Assembly: GCA_903925435.1 (NCBI GenBank)
Contig: CAIYFF010000337.1
Coordinates: 1 to 6,257 of the forward strand
Direction: 5' to 3'
Source: an uncultured Planctomycetota bacterium
GTDB taxonomy: Bacteria; Planctomycetota; UBA1135; UBA2386
Length of the DNA: 6,257 bases
Shown: piece by piece, positions 1 to 6,257 of the stretch
How positions within the stretch are numbered: the first letter of the stretch is position 1
How the letters are laid out: each line of letters starts with the position of its first letter
Translations under genes and position numbers: made by a program
Notes under the pieces: generated by a model
Databases searched by the model: none
Seen by the model: the letters and a program-made list of their open reading frames with translations, nothing else
What the model was told of the DNA's origin: nothing

Positions 1-594
1 CTCGCTGACGTTGCAGCGTTGCGCGAGCACGTCGGCGTAGTTGACGACGCGTTCGGCGTGGCCGCTCGTCGTTGGGTCCTTTGCCTCAATCGCGCGCGGG
101 AGCACAGAGGCGAGCACTTTGTTCTGCGCCTCCAGCTCCTCGTTGCGCGAGCGGAGGCTGTGGTCCTTGATCGTGCGTCGGCAGGTGCTGACGAGCAGCG
201 CTGGGTCGATCGGCTTGGCGACGATCTCGGCGACTCGGCTCTTCAGCGCCTCAGCCGCGCCCGTGAACGTCGGCCTTCCGGTCAACAGGATCACGGGCAC
301 CCGCGGCGTGCGCCGGCTCGCCTTTTCGGCGAGGCAGTAGGCCAGGTCGGATCCGAGGTAGAGGTCGGATAGCACAAGTTCGAACGCGCCCTGGTCCAGC
401 GTCGCCATCCCTTCGGCGAGGCTGCCCCTCGGGAAGACGTCGTAGCCTGCGCGTTGCAGCGTTACGGCGAGGAATGCGAGCACGGACGGCTCGTCGTCGA
501 CGATGAGAACTCGCGGACGGAACCCCGAGAACGGACGGGTGCGGTCGCGATCGAGCTCGTCTGTGTGCGGGGCCGATGGGTGGATTCGTTGCAT
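1..594 (-). CDS. Response regulator with receiver domain and HD-GYP output domain (partial, 3' end beyond the left edge)
   Basis: Reading leftwards from the ATG at 594-592 gives 198 uninterrupted codons to the window edge. Residues 28-140 form a two-component receiver domain: VLIVDDE holds the acidic pair D33/D34, the phospho-acceptor is D77 in LVLSDLYL, the switch threonine is T105 in LLTG, and the conserved lysine is K127 in AKP. A helical linker rich in E, N and L follows (about 145-168), then EAKDPTTSGHAERVVNYAD at 170-188, which matches the opening of HD-GYP domains (HxxRV...YA), with H179 as the first conserved histidine. The HD pair and GYP motif would lie outside the window. Known family role: RpfG-like proteins hydrolyse cyclic-di-GMP under control of a sensor kinase. 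The start is supported by GGAG at 604-601, six bases upstream. The gene is divergent from the pseudouridine synthase gene; no partner kinase is visible. The receiver call is very secure; the HD-GYP call rests on about 25 residues. Confidence 0.9.
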   Translation of the reverse strand, partial: MQRIHPSAPHTDELDRDRTRPFSGFRPRVLIVDDEPSVLAFLAVTLQRAGYDVFPRGSLAEGMATLDQGAFELVLSDLYLGSDLAYCLAEKASRRTPRVPVILLTGRPTFTGAAEALKSRVAEIVAKPIDPALLVSTCRRTIKDHSLRSRNEELEAQNKVLASVLPRAIEAKDPTTSGHAERVVNYADVLAQRCNVSE

Positions 595-600
595 GGGAGA

Positions 601-604
601 CTCC
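601..604 (-). promoter_or_regulatory. Ribosome binding site of the receiver/HD-GYP gene
   Basis: On the minus strand GGAG lies six bases before the ATG at 594. This is good Shine-Dalgarno spacing and is what fixes the start of this gene. None of the three plus-strand genes has an equally clear site. Confidence 0.6.
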
Positions 605-660
605 ACGGACGGCGCAACGAAACCGCGATGCGGTGGACGCGGCCAGAACTTTCCCCGGAG

Positions 661-726
661 ATTCCACAGCCTATTTCCCCATGCACTGCGCAGATTTAGG
701 TCGCAATTCTTGACTGTATTCCACAG
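661..726 (+). repeat. Pair of ATTCCACAG direct repeats
   Basis: Nine identical bases occur at 661-669 and 718-726, start to start 57 bases, inside the less GC-rich part of the divergent gap. The second copy with its preceding T (717-725, TATTCCACA) differs at one place from the loose DnaA-box pattern TTWTNCACA; the first copy differs at two. They could be a regulator site pair or chance. Nothing in the sequence identifies the binding protein. Confidence 0.3.
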
Positions 727-781
727 GCTCGTTCAAGGCTCCTTCGCGCACTCTTCCTAGCGCAGTAAGCCGCTCTGCCGC

Positions 782-1753
782 ATGACTTTGTTGCATCGCA
801 CCGTCAGCCCTGCCGAACGCGGCCTTCGTCTCGACCAGTTCTTGGCCCGTCAACCCGAGGTTGGTTCGCGTTCGCGCGCCAAGGACCTGCTCGACCAGGG
901 CAAGGTCGCGGTGCCGGGGCAGAAGTTGCGGCCCGGGCTCGAGCTCGACGTCGGCATGGCGGTGGAGTTCGACCCGAGCTCGCTGCCGTCGCTCGACCGA
1001 CTGTCTGGCGGTGGGGCCGTGCCGCCGCCCGTGCTCAGCGTGCTCTACGCCGACGATGCGATCGTCGTGGTCGACAAGCCCGCTGGGCTCATGAGCCACC
1101 CGCCGGAGGGGCGGTCGTTCGCGGGCCACTCGGTTGCCAGCGCCGCTGTGGCGCAGTTTGGCCCGATGCCGAGCCTCGCCGGCGAGGATCGTCCGGGCGT
1201 CGTCCATCGGCTCGATCGCGACACGTCGGGCGTGATGTTGCTCGCGCGCACCGAGGCGGCGTTTTGCTCGCTGCGCGACCAGTGGCAGCAACGCGAGGTC
1301 GAGAAGGAATACCGCTGCATCAGCTTCGGCGTGGCTCGCTTTGACACCGACTGGATCGAGCGCGAGATCGCGACCGATCCGCGTCGCCCCGAGCGCATGC
1401 AGGTCGTCGAGCAAGGCGGCCGCGAGGCGTCGACTTACTACGAGGTCGTGGATCGCTTCGGCGGGTTCACGCACTTCCGCTGCATGCCCAAGACCGGGCG
1501 CACGCATCAGATCCGCGTGCACATGATGTCGATCGGCCACTCGCTCGTTGGCGACCGCGTCTACAAGAGTCGGCGCGCGCAGCAGGAGACGTGGCCAGAC
1601 GCGGCGCCCAAGATCGAGCGCCAGGCGCTGCACGCCATCCGGTTGCGCATCGCGCATCCGTCGACGGGCGAGACGATGGAGTTCCGCGCGCCGATGCCGA
1701 GTGACATGCAGGTTGCGCTCGATTGGCTCGCGAAGAACAAGAAGCCGAAGTGA
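782..1753 (+). CDS. RluA-family ribosomal RNA pseudouridine synthase (RluC/RluD-like)
   Basis: A complete 323-residue protein, the usual length for RluC/RluD-type enzymes, which convert specific uridines of 23S rRNA to pseudouridine in the cytoplasm. Residues about 14-65 (RLDQFLARQ, then RSRAKDLLDQGKVAV) look like an S4 RNA-binding domain. The catalytic domain begins at VVVDKPAGLMSHP (95-107), carries the signature HRLDRDTSG at 142-150 with D145 as the expected catalytic aspartate, and has the later motif GRTHQIRVHM at 239-248 followed by GDRVY. All main family motifs are intact. The ATG at 782 is chosen because it places the S4 region normally; no convincing Shine-Dalgarno precedes it. The C-terminus ends in a short basic tail (NKKPK). 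Which uridine is modified, and whether the right name is RluC or RluD, cannot be told from sequence alone. The next plus-strand gene starts 52 bases after its stop codon. Confidence 0.95.
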   Translation: MTLLHRTVSPAERGLRLDQFLARQPEVGSRSRAKDLLDQGKVAVPGQKLRPGLELDVGMAVEFDPSSLPSLDRLSGGGAVPPPVLSVLYADDAIVVVDKPAGLMSHPPEGRSFAGHSVASAAVAQFGPMPSLAGEDRPGVVHRLDRDTSGVMLLARTEAAFCSLRDQWQQREVEKEYRCISFGVARFDTDWIEREIATDPRRPERMQVVEQGGREASTYYEVVDRFGGFTHFRCMPKTGRTHQIRVHMMSIGHSLVGDRVYKSRRAQQETWPDAAPKIERQALHAIRLRIAHPSTGETMEFRAPMPSDMQVALDWLAKNKKPK

Positions 1754-1805
1754 CGGCGCGCGGCCGTTGCCAAATGGCGCGTGCGACGGTCCGCTCTCAG
1801 GCCGG

Positions 1806-4800
1806 ATGAGTTCTCACCGCTCGCTCTGGGCTGCGTTTGTGTCGACGCTGGTCGGCGCCAATCTCCTCGCGCAATTGCCGCCTGGACCTGCGCCCTCGGG
1901 CGCGTCGGACAGCAGCGACGCAGTTCCGGCAGCGGGCAGTCCCGCAGAAGCTCGTTGGAAGCTCGGGCGCGAGACGCTGCAGAAGGGCGATCGGGAAGGC
2001 GCGATCGTGCACCTGCTTGCCGCGCTGGAGTTCCAGCCGTCGTCGCCGCCGATCTTGCTCGACCTCGCGCGCGCTGCCGACGGCGCCGATGCGCGTGCCT
2101 ATTGGCTGTTGCGCTGGGCGCAAGCGGCGACGGACAGCAAGGGCAAATGCGAACTCGATGCCGCCGACAAGAAGGCGATCTCCGCTGCGGAGTTGTCATC
2201 GATGCAGAAGCTCGCGGCCTCGCGCGCGCAAGCGGCAGCGGAGTTGGGCAAGGCGCTGGATCGCTACAAGGGTGGCAAGGGCGCAGCCGCGCTCGGCAAC
2301 GGCGCGGCCGCGCGATGGATCGCCGCGATGTTCTGCGAGATGTGCGCGTCGTCGCCGCAATTGACGCGCACGCACGGCGCTGCGATGCAGTCGCAACTTG
2401 CCACGTATGCGTCCGATGTCGACGCGGTCTGCAAGGCGCTCGTGCAACTCGCCGAGGGGCGCATGGGCAGCGCGTCTGCTGCGCCGACGGGCGCGGATCC
2501 AGCTGCAGCTGCATTGCACAAGGCGGAGATGCAGTTGCGCGCCGCGCGCATTCTCGCAGGGCTCGCGCGGCAAGCGGGCTACGGCAAAGACCTGCTCGGC
2601 GAAGCGCCGCCGGACCTCGCGGCCTACGCGCAAGCTGCCAACGCAGCGCAGCAAGCCGTGAAGGCGCAGTTGCCCGCGCCGCGCGTATGGACGATCGAAG
2701 AGCTGCAGCAGCTCGACCAGAAGGGGCGCGACGAGTTCACGCTCGCGCATCGTTCGTGGGCCAATCCCGGCGTCGCGATGAGCGCTACGGGCAAGTATCG
2801 CGTCGAGACGACGTGCGGCGCCGAGACGTTGCTCGGCACGGCGCTGCAAGTCGAACAACACCACACGCGCCTTGTCTCGCACTACGAGAAGGACCCGTTC
2901 GAAGGGCGCATGGGCACGGTGCTCATCGTCCCGGAAGTGAGCGACATGGAGACCGAGGGCATGCCGTTCTGGTGGGCCGGCGGCTTCCAAGGCGGCGATC
3001 GCACGGTGATCCGATTTGCGTGGGGCAACATGCCGTCGCTCGGTCGCACGCTGACGCACGAGCTCGCGCATCGGTTTGACGGCGTGCTGCGGCCGTTCTT
3101 GCGGCCGTGGTATGGCGAAGGCCACGCGAGCTGGGCTGGCGGGCACTACGGCAAGATGGCCGAGACGCAGTTCCACGACGACCATCTCGACCTCGGCGCA
3201 TGCATCAGCACGCGCAATGCGGGCTACGGCGGCGACGAGAAGCTGAAGCAGTTGCTGTCGGGTGAGATCGACGAGTACCGCGACAACTACTTCGCGGGCT
3301 ATGCCCTCTATGCGTTCTTGCGCGGCTATCCGCCGGACCAGCCGCCCAAGTATCGCGCTGCGCTCGATACGCTGGAGAAGACGGCGCGCGCAGGCCAGAA
3401 GGACCCGGTCGGCCACTTCACGAAGACCGTGTGCGACGGCAAGGATGGTCGCGCCGTGGACTTCGCCGCATTCTGCGTCGAGTGGCGTGAGTTCTTGGAC
3501 GGCATCGCCAAGCATCTCGATCCTGAGAATCGCAGCGGCGAGCCGCAGTGGGTTGCGCGCTACGGACCGTTGCCACCAGGCGAGTCGGGGCCGCTCGTGC
3601 TCGACGAGAACACGTGGTCATGGGCGCGCGCGCGCGCCGAGCCATACTTTGGCCAAGGCCACGCGGGCGCTGCGGGCGACTTGCTCGCCGAGGCAGGCTA
3701 TGCGCAGGCTGCCGTTGCGGCGTGGTCGTGGTCCTTTGCGTGCGAAGGCTGGCATGCTGCGCGCGCCAATGCGGCGGCTGATGCGCTGCAGTCGATGTCG
3801 CGAAGCGAGCAGTCGTTTGCGATGCGGCAATTGGGGCATGCGCGCTTTCCAGCGCGCGTAGCCGCGTGGCCCAGTGGTCCGTCGATCGCGATGGTGCAGA
3901 AGTTGCCCAAGACGAAGGCGCACCTCGACACGTTGCTTGCAGCGGCGACGCAATGCGGCGATGCGCAGCCGATCGCGCGCGCGTTGTTGCTCGCGGAGCA
4001 CGAACGTCTCGCTGCGCTGTGCGCGCTGCCGCCGGATGCCAAGGCCACCGCCGCGTTGCCGCCACCGCCGCCGCCGCGATCGCTGCTCGGCGCAGGCTTC
4101 GTCGACGATCGGCATGTCGACTACGACAAGAACCGCCACGTAGGGCTGTGGTATGCGACGCAAGACGGCGACCTCCACGTGGGTCGCGAGAAGCCTGCGC
4201 AAGCAACCGGCGGTCCCGAGCGCAACTCGCCATCGCGCAACGTGTTTGTGCGCAGCGCCGAGTGGATTGCTCCCGGCGAGCATGTGGTGCGGATGAAGGT
4301 CCACTTGACCACCGCGTATGTCGACGGCGCGATCGTGGTGGGGCACTGGCGCAGAGACCGCGGCATCCGCATCGGCTTCTCGGCTGGCGACCCCGAGTTC
4401 GCGTCGGGTCGCAAGCAGACGCGCGCCGAAGCCGATCGCGTGCACGTGCACCTCGACGGCAAGTGGGAGCGCGACGGGCAACTGCCGCGAACGGGCGCTG
4501 CGACCACGGTGGAGTTCGGCGGGCCGCGGCCGTCGTTCGAGATCGTGCTCCGCGTGCGCGGACCGTCGCTGAGCGTCGCGATCGAAGGCCAGGACCAGTT
4601 CCGCTACACGACGCACGATGGCGCGCCGATCGAGGGCTACCTCGGATTCGCGGCGAGCCGCGGCGCATACCGAGTGCAGTTGCCGACCGTGCAGCGCATG
4701 GATGTGGCGCTGCCTGGCCAAGCGATCGCCGCCGCGGCTGCGACTGGGCTCGACATCGGCTCGCAGCCAACTGCGTCCGTCGAAGACCTCGTCGGCTTGC

Positions 4801-5192
4801 CTGTTCGCGGCATCCCGCTGTCGCCCGTCGGCACGCTGGTGCTGTGGCTCCCGCATGCAGACGAAGGCGACACGATCGATCGCCGACTGCCGCGTGCGCT
4901 CGTCGTGTTGAGCAAGTTGCTTCAAGAGCAGAACGAGTTCCCGCAACTGTGGGCGCTGGCTGTGCCGAAGGGCAGCAAGCCCGAGGAGGTCGCCGCCGCG
5001 GAGAAGGCGATCGCCGAGTTCCGCAAGGAGCCGATCGCGCGCATCGAGCACTCGGTGCGCGCGCCGCTCACCGGCTCGCCGTGGCTGTTGTTCGTTGACG
5101 CTGCGGGCATCCTGCGCGGCTGCAACCAGGTGGGCGACGCAGAACTGTTCTCGGTCGTGCAGCGCTGGGCGCGCATGTTCCGCGCGAGGTAG
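1806..5192 (+). CDS. Large exported multidomain protein with HExxH zinc metallopeptidase core, lectin-like beta-sandwich and thioredoxin-like C-terminus
   Basis: A predicted 1128-residue protein. Seen: residues 1-22 form a signal peptide (short MSSHR, hydrophobic SLWAAFVSTLVGANLLA, probable cleavage before QLPPG), so it is likely exported. Residues 47-90 resemble one TPR-like helical pair. About 329-445 match the peptidase MA/DUF1570-like gluzincin pattern: GKYRVETT, a long helix, TVLIVPEV at 371, THELAHRFDG with H418, E419 and H422, then PWYGEGHASW with E438 as likely third zinc ligand. A helical region follows, then six prolines (752-757). Residues about 760-965 look like a concanavalin-type beta-sandwich, and 991-1128 like a thioredoxin fold lacking CxxC. 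Inferred: an extracytoplasmic protease or carbohydrate/protein-binding scaffold; the substrate is unknown. The reading frame is open from 1548, but the ATG at 1806 is chosen because it begins the signal peptide and avoids overlap with the preceding gene. The Shine-Dalgarno is weak (AGG at 1799-1801). Confidence 0.85.
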   Translation: MSSHRSLWAAFVSTLVGANLLAQLPPGPAPSGASDSSDAVPAAGSPAEARWKLGRETLQKGDREGAIVHLLAALEFQPSSPPILLDLARAADGADARAYWLLRWAQAATDSKGKCELDAADKKAISAAELSSMQKLAASRAQAAAELGKALDRYKGGKGAAALGNGAAARWIAAMFCEMCASSPQLTRTHGAAMQSQLATYASDVDAVCKALVQLAEGRMGSASAAPTGADPAAAALHKAEMQLRAARILAGLARQAGYGKDLLGEAPPDLAAYAQAANAAQQAVKAQLPAPRVWTIEELQQLDQKGRDEFTLAHRSWANPGVAMSATGKYRVETTCGAETLLGTALQVEQHHTRLVSHYEKDPFEGRMGTVLIVPEVSDMETEGMPFWWAGGFQGGDRTVIRFAWGNMPSLGRTLTHELAHRFDGVLRPFLRPWYGEGHASWAGGHYGKMAETQFHDDHLDLGACISTRNAGYGGDEKLKQLLSGEIDEYRDNYFAGYALYAFLRGYPPDQPPKYRAALDTLEKTARAGQKDPVGHFTKTVCDGKDGRAVDFAAFCVEWREFLDGIAKHLDPENRSGEPQWVARYGPLPPGESGPLVLDENTWSWARARAEPYFGQGHAGAAGDLLAEAGYAQAAVAAWSWSFACEGWHAARANAAADALQSMSRSEQSFAMRQLGHARFPARVAAWPSGPSIAMVQKLPKTKAHLDTLLAAATQCGDAQPIARALLLAEHERLAALCALPPDAKATAALPPPPPPRSLLGAGFVDDRHVDYDKNRHVGLWYATQDGDLHVGREKPAQATGGPERNSPSRNVFVRSAEWIAPGEHVVRMKVHLTTAYVDGAIVVGHWRRDRGIRIGFSAGDPEFASGRKQTRAEADRVHVHLDGKWERDGQLPRTGAATTVEFGGPRPSFEIVLRVRGPSLSVAIEGQDQFRYTTHDGAPIEGYLGFAASRGAYRVQLPTVQRMDVALPGQAIAAAAATGLDIGSQPTASVEDLVGLPVRGIPLSPVGTLVLWLPHADEGDTIDRRLPRALVVLSKLLQEQNEFPQLWALAVPKGSKPEEVAAAEKAIAEFRKEPIARIEHSVRAPLTGSPWLLFVDAAGILRGCNQVGDAELFSVVQRWARMFRAR

Positions 5193-5206
5193 CGGCCGCA
5201 GAACAT

Positions 5207-5229
5207 GCGCGCGCTTTCTTCGCGCGCGC
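5207..5229 (+). other. GC-only hairpin in the gap before the aldolase gene
   Basis: GCGCGCGC at 5207-5214 can pair with GCGCGCGC at 5222-5229 around the seven-base loop TTTCTTC, starting 15 bases after the stop codon of the large exported protein. No run of T follows, so it is not a typical intrinsic terminator. It could slow polymerase, protect a processed 3' end or hide the start region of the next gene, or be a by-product of the local CG bias. It would lie inside the coding sequence if the next gene started at 5205 instead of 5250. Confidence 0.35.
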
Positions 5230-5249
5230 GCTTGGTCCACGATCCGCGC

Positions 5250-6257
5250 ATGCAAAGCCGTTGGAGCGACGCGCACGCGCGCGAGTTCGTGGCCCGTTAC
5301 GCCCCGCATGGCGAAGACCTTGCGTTGCGCGTCTACACGTCGCGTCTCATCGGCGAGGACCAGGACCTCGTGCTGCACGGCGGCGGCAACACGTCGGTCA
5401 AGACGATGCAGAGCGACGCGTTGGGGCGCAGCGTGCGATGCCTGTGCGTGAAGGGCAGCGGCGCGGATCTCGTCGCGGTCGAGCCCGCAGGGTTGCCCGC
5501 GCTCGAACTCGAACCGTTGCTCGCGTTGCGATCGTTGCCGTCGCTCAGTGACGACGCGATGGTCGCCGAGTTGCGTCGTCGCTTGCTCGATCCCAACGCG
5601 CCCAATCCGTCGGTCGAGGCGCTGCTGCACGCATTCGTTCCGCATCGCTTCGTCGACCACACGCATGCCGACGCGATCCTTGCGCTGACCAACCAGCCCG
5701 ATGGCGAGCAACTCGTGCGGCAAGCGCTCGGCGACGACGTGGCGATCCTCGGTTGGATCTTCCCGGGCTTCCCGCTCGCGAAAGCGGTCGCCGACATCGT
5801 CAGCAAGCAGCCCGAGGTGCGCGCGATCGTGTTGATGCAGCACGGCATCTTCACGTTTGGCGACACGGCGAAGGAGAGCTACGAGCGCATGATCGAGTTC
5901 GTCGATCGCGCGGAGCGCTTCGTGTGCGCGCGCACGGGAGCTGTGCCCTCCATGCTCCGCGGCGAGCCTGCGCCGTTGCCGCAGGCCGAACGGCAGCGCG
6001 CGCTCGCCGCGTTCTTGCCCGTTCTGCGCGCAATCGCGCCGAGCGACGCAGCGCCCGTGGAGAAGCGGATGCACGTGGTGGCGGATGTGCGAGCGCACGA
6101 TGCGTTGGCGGCGTTCTCGGCGCATCCTGACGCGGCGGCGCTGTGCGCATCGGGGCCGATCACGCCGGACCATGTGATCCGCACCAAGGGTCGCTACCTG
6201 TTCGTGCCGCGCGCCGCGATGTCGGATCGCGATGCGTTGCAACGCGCGGTGCACGAC
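5250..6257 (+). CDS. Class II aldolase domain, probable N-terminal half of a RhaD/YuxG-type bifunctional aldolase/short-chain dehydrogenase (partial, 3' end beyond the right edge)
   Basis: From the ATG at 5250 there are 336 open codons to the window edge. Residues show the class II aldolase/adducin pattern: LHGGGNTSVK (42-51) and VKGSGADL (67-74) fit the phosphate-binding loops; H137 and H139 in DHTHADAIL and H198 in MQHGIFTFG fit the three zinc ligands; E123 in PSVEALLHAF is a candidate catalytic glutamate. The opening SRWSDAHA and the HTHADAI and HGIFTFG arrangement resemble the long bifunctional family in which this aldolase cleaves rhamnulose-1-phosphate to dihydroxyacetone phosphate and lactaldehyde, and a C-terminal Rossmann dehydrogenase oxidises the latter. 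That second half is not in the window, and the sugar substrate is inferred. An in-frame ATG at 5205 would add 15 residues (MRALSSRAR...); 5250 is preferred because it puts SRW at the N-terminus as in the family. Neither start has a clear Shine-Dalgarno. No other sugar-utilisation gene is visible. Confidence 0.85.
   Translation, partial: MQSRWSDAHAREFVARYAPHGEDLALRVYTSRLIGEDQDLVLHGGGNTSVKTMQSDALGRSVRCLCVKGSGADLVAVEPAGLPALELEPLLALRSLPSLSDDAMVAELRRRLLDPNAPNPSVEALLHAFVPHRFVDHTHADAILALTNQPDGEQLVRQALGDDVAILGWIFPGFPLAKAVADIVSKQPEVRAIVLMQHGIFTFGDTAKESYERMIEFVDRAERFVCARTGAVPSMLRGEPAPLPQAERQRALAAFLPVLRAIAPSDAAPVEKRMHVVADVRAHDALAAFSAHPDAAALCASGPITPDHVIRTKGRYLFVPRAAMSDRDALQRAVHD

Larger units (their letters stand above)
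595..781. other. Divergent intergenic region between the response regulator and pseudouridine synthase genes
   Basis: This 187-base gap should contain the promoters of both divergent genes. Its right half (about 655-735) is clearly richer in A and T than the flanking genes. A TTGACT at 710-715 resembles a plus-strand -35 box, but no acceptable -10 box lies 16-18 bases downstream, so I do not call a promoter. The word ATTCCACAG occurs twice in direct orientation (661-669 and 718-726). I see no gene or strong terminator here. Confidence 0.5.

Noticed and set aside
251..667. A 138-codon minus-strand frame overlapping the response regulator
   Set aside because: It is a different frame of the same strand as the receiver gene, arginine-rich, and without motifs.
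717..725. DnaA box and possible replication origin
   Set aside because: Only one near match, with no cluster of boxes, no dnaA or dnaN neighbour and no strongly AT-rich unwinding element.
710..738. Possible sigma-70 promoter beginning with TTGACT
   Set aside because: The -10 position 16-18 bases downstream reads TTCAAG, TCAAGG or CAAGGC, too far from TATAAT.
671..1657. A 328-codon open frame on the minus strand
   Set aside because: It is antisense to the pseudouridine synthase, whose catalytic motifs are intact on the plus strand.
1548..1805. Upstream extension of the large exported protein's reading frame
   Set aside because: It overlaps the conserved end of the pseudouridine synthase, is full of arginine and serine, and would bury the clear signal peptide that starts at 1806.
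2196..3515. A 439-codon open frame on the minus strand
   Set aside because: It is a shadow of the metallopeptidase region; its arginine- and alanine-rich composition shows no domain.
3624..3637. Fourteen-base alternating GC run as a structural element
   Set aside because: It encodes Ala-Arg repeats in frame within the large gene and is explained by codon choice at high GC.
3618..6254. An 878-codon open frame on the minus strand
   Set aside because: It lies antisense to two genes with recognisable motifs, is rich in R, A and H as shadow frames of GC-rich genes are, and shows no family motif.

Overview
This is a GC-rich bacterial window with dense coding, short gaps and a strong preference for G or C at third codon positions. 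It holds four protein genes; the two outer ones are cut by the window edges. I see no tRNA, rRNA, CRISPR array, transposase or phage gene. The organism cannot be named from this sequence. The very large secreted protein with an HELAH...EG metallopeptidase core, a lectin-like sandwich and a signal peptide ending in LLAQ reminds me of Planctomycetota or similar large-genome environmental bacteria. That placement is an inference only.

Layout: (1) From 594 leftwards to the edge, minus strand, lies the N-terminal part of a response regulator whose receiver domain is followed by the start of an HD-GYP cyclic-di-GMP phosphodiesterase domain. (2) Bases 595-781 are a divergent intergenic region, less GC-rich in its right half, with a repeated ATTCCACAG word. 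(3) 782-1753, plus strand: a complete RluA-family pseudouridine synthase with an S4-like N-terminus. (4) 1806-5192, plus strand: a 1128-residue exported multidomain protein (TPR-like helices, gluzincin-type zinc peptidase core, polyproline linker, concanavalin-like beta-sandwich, cysteine-poor thioredoxin-like C-terminus). (5) A GC hairpin in the short gap at 5207-5229. (6) 5250 to the right edge, plus strand: the N-terminal class II aldolase half of a probable bifunctional aldolase/short-chain dehydrogenase of the RhaD/YuxG type.

The three plus-strand genes are separated by only 52 and 57 bases and could be co-transcribed, but their predicted roles (rRNA modification, extracytoplasmic proteolysis or binding, sugar-phosphate cleavage) do not form an obvious pathway. 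They look like ordinary neighbours rather than a dedicated system. The least conventional element is the large exported protein, whose domain combination is worth a search.
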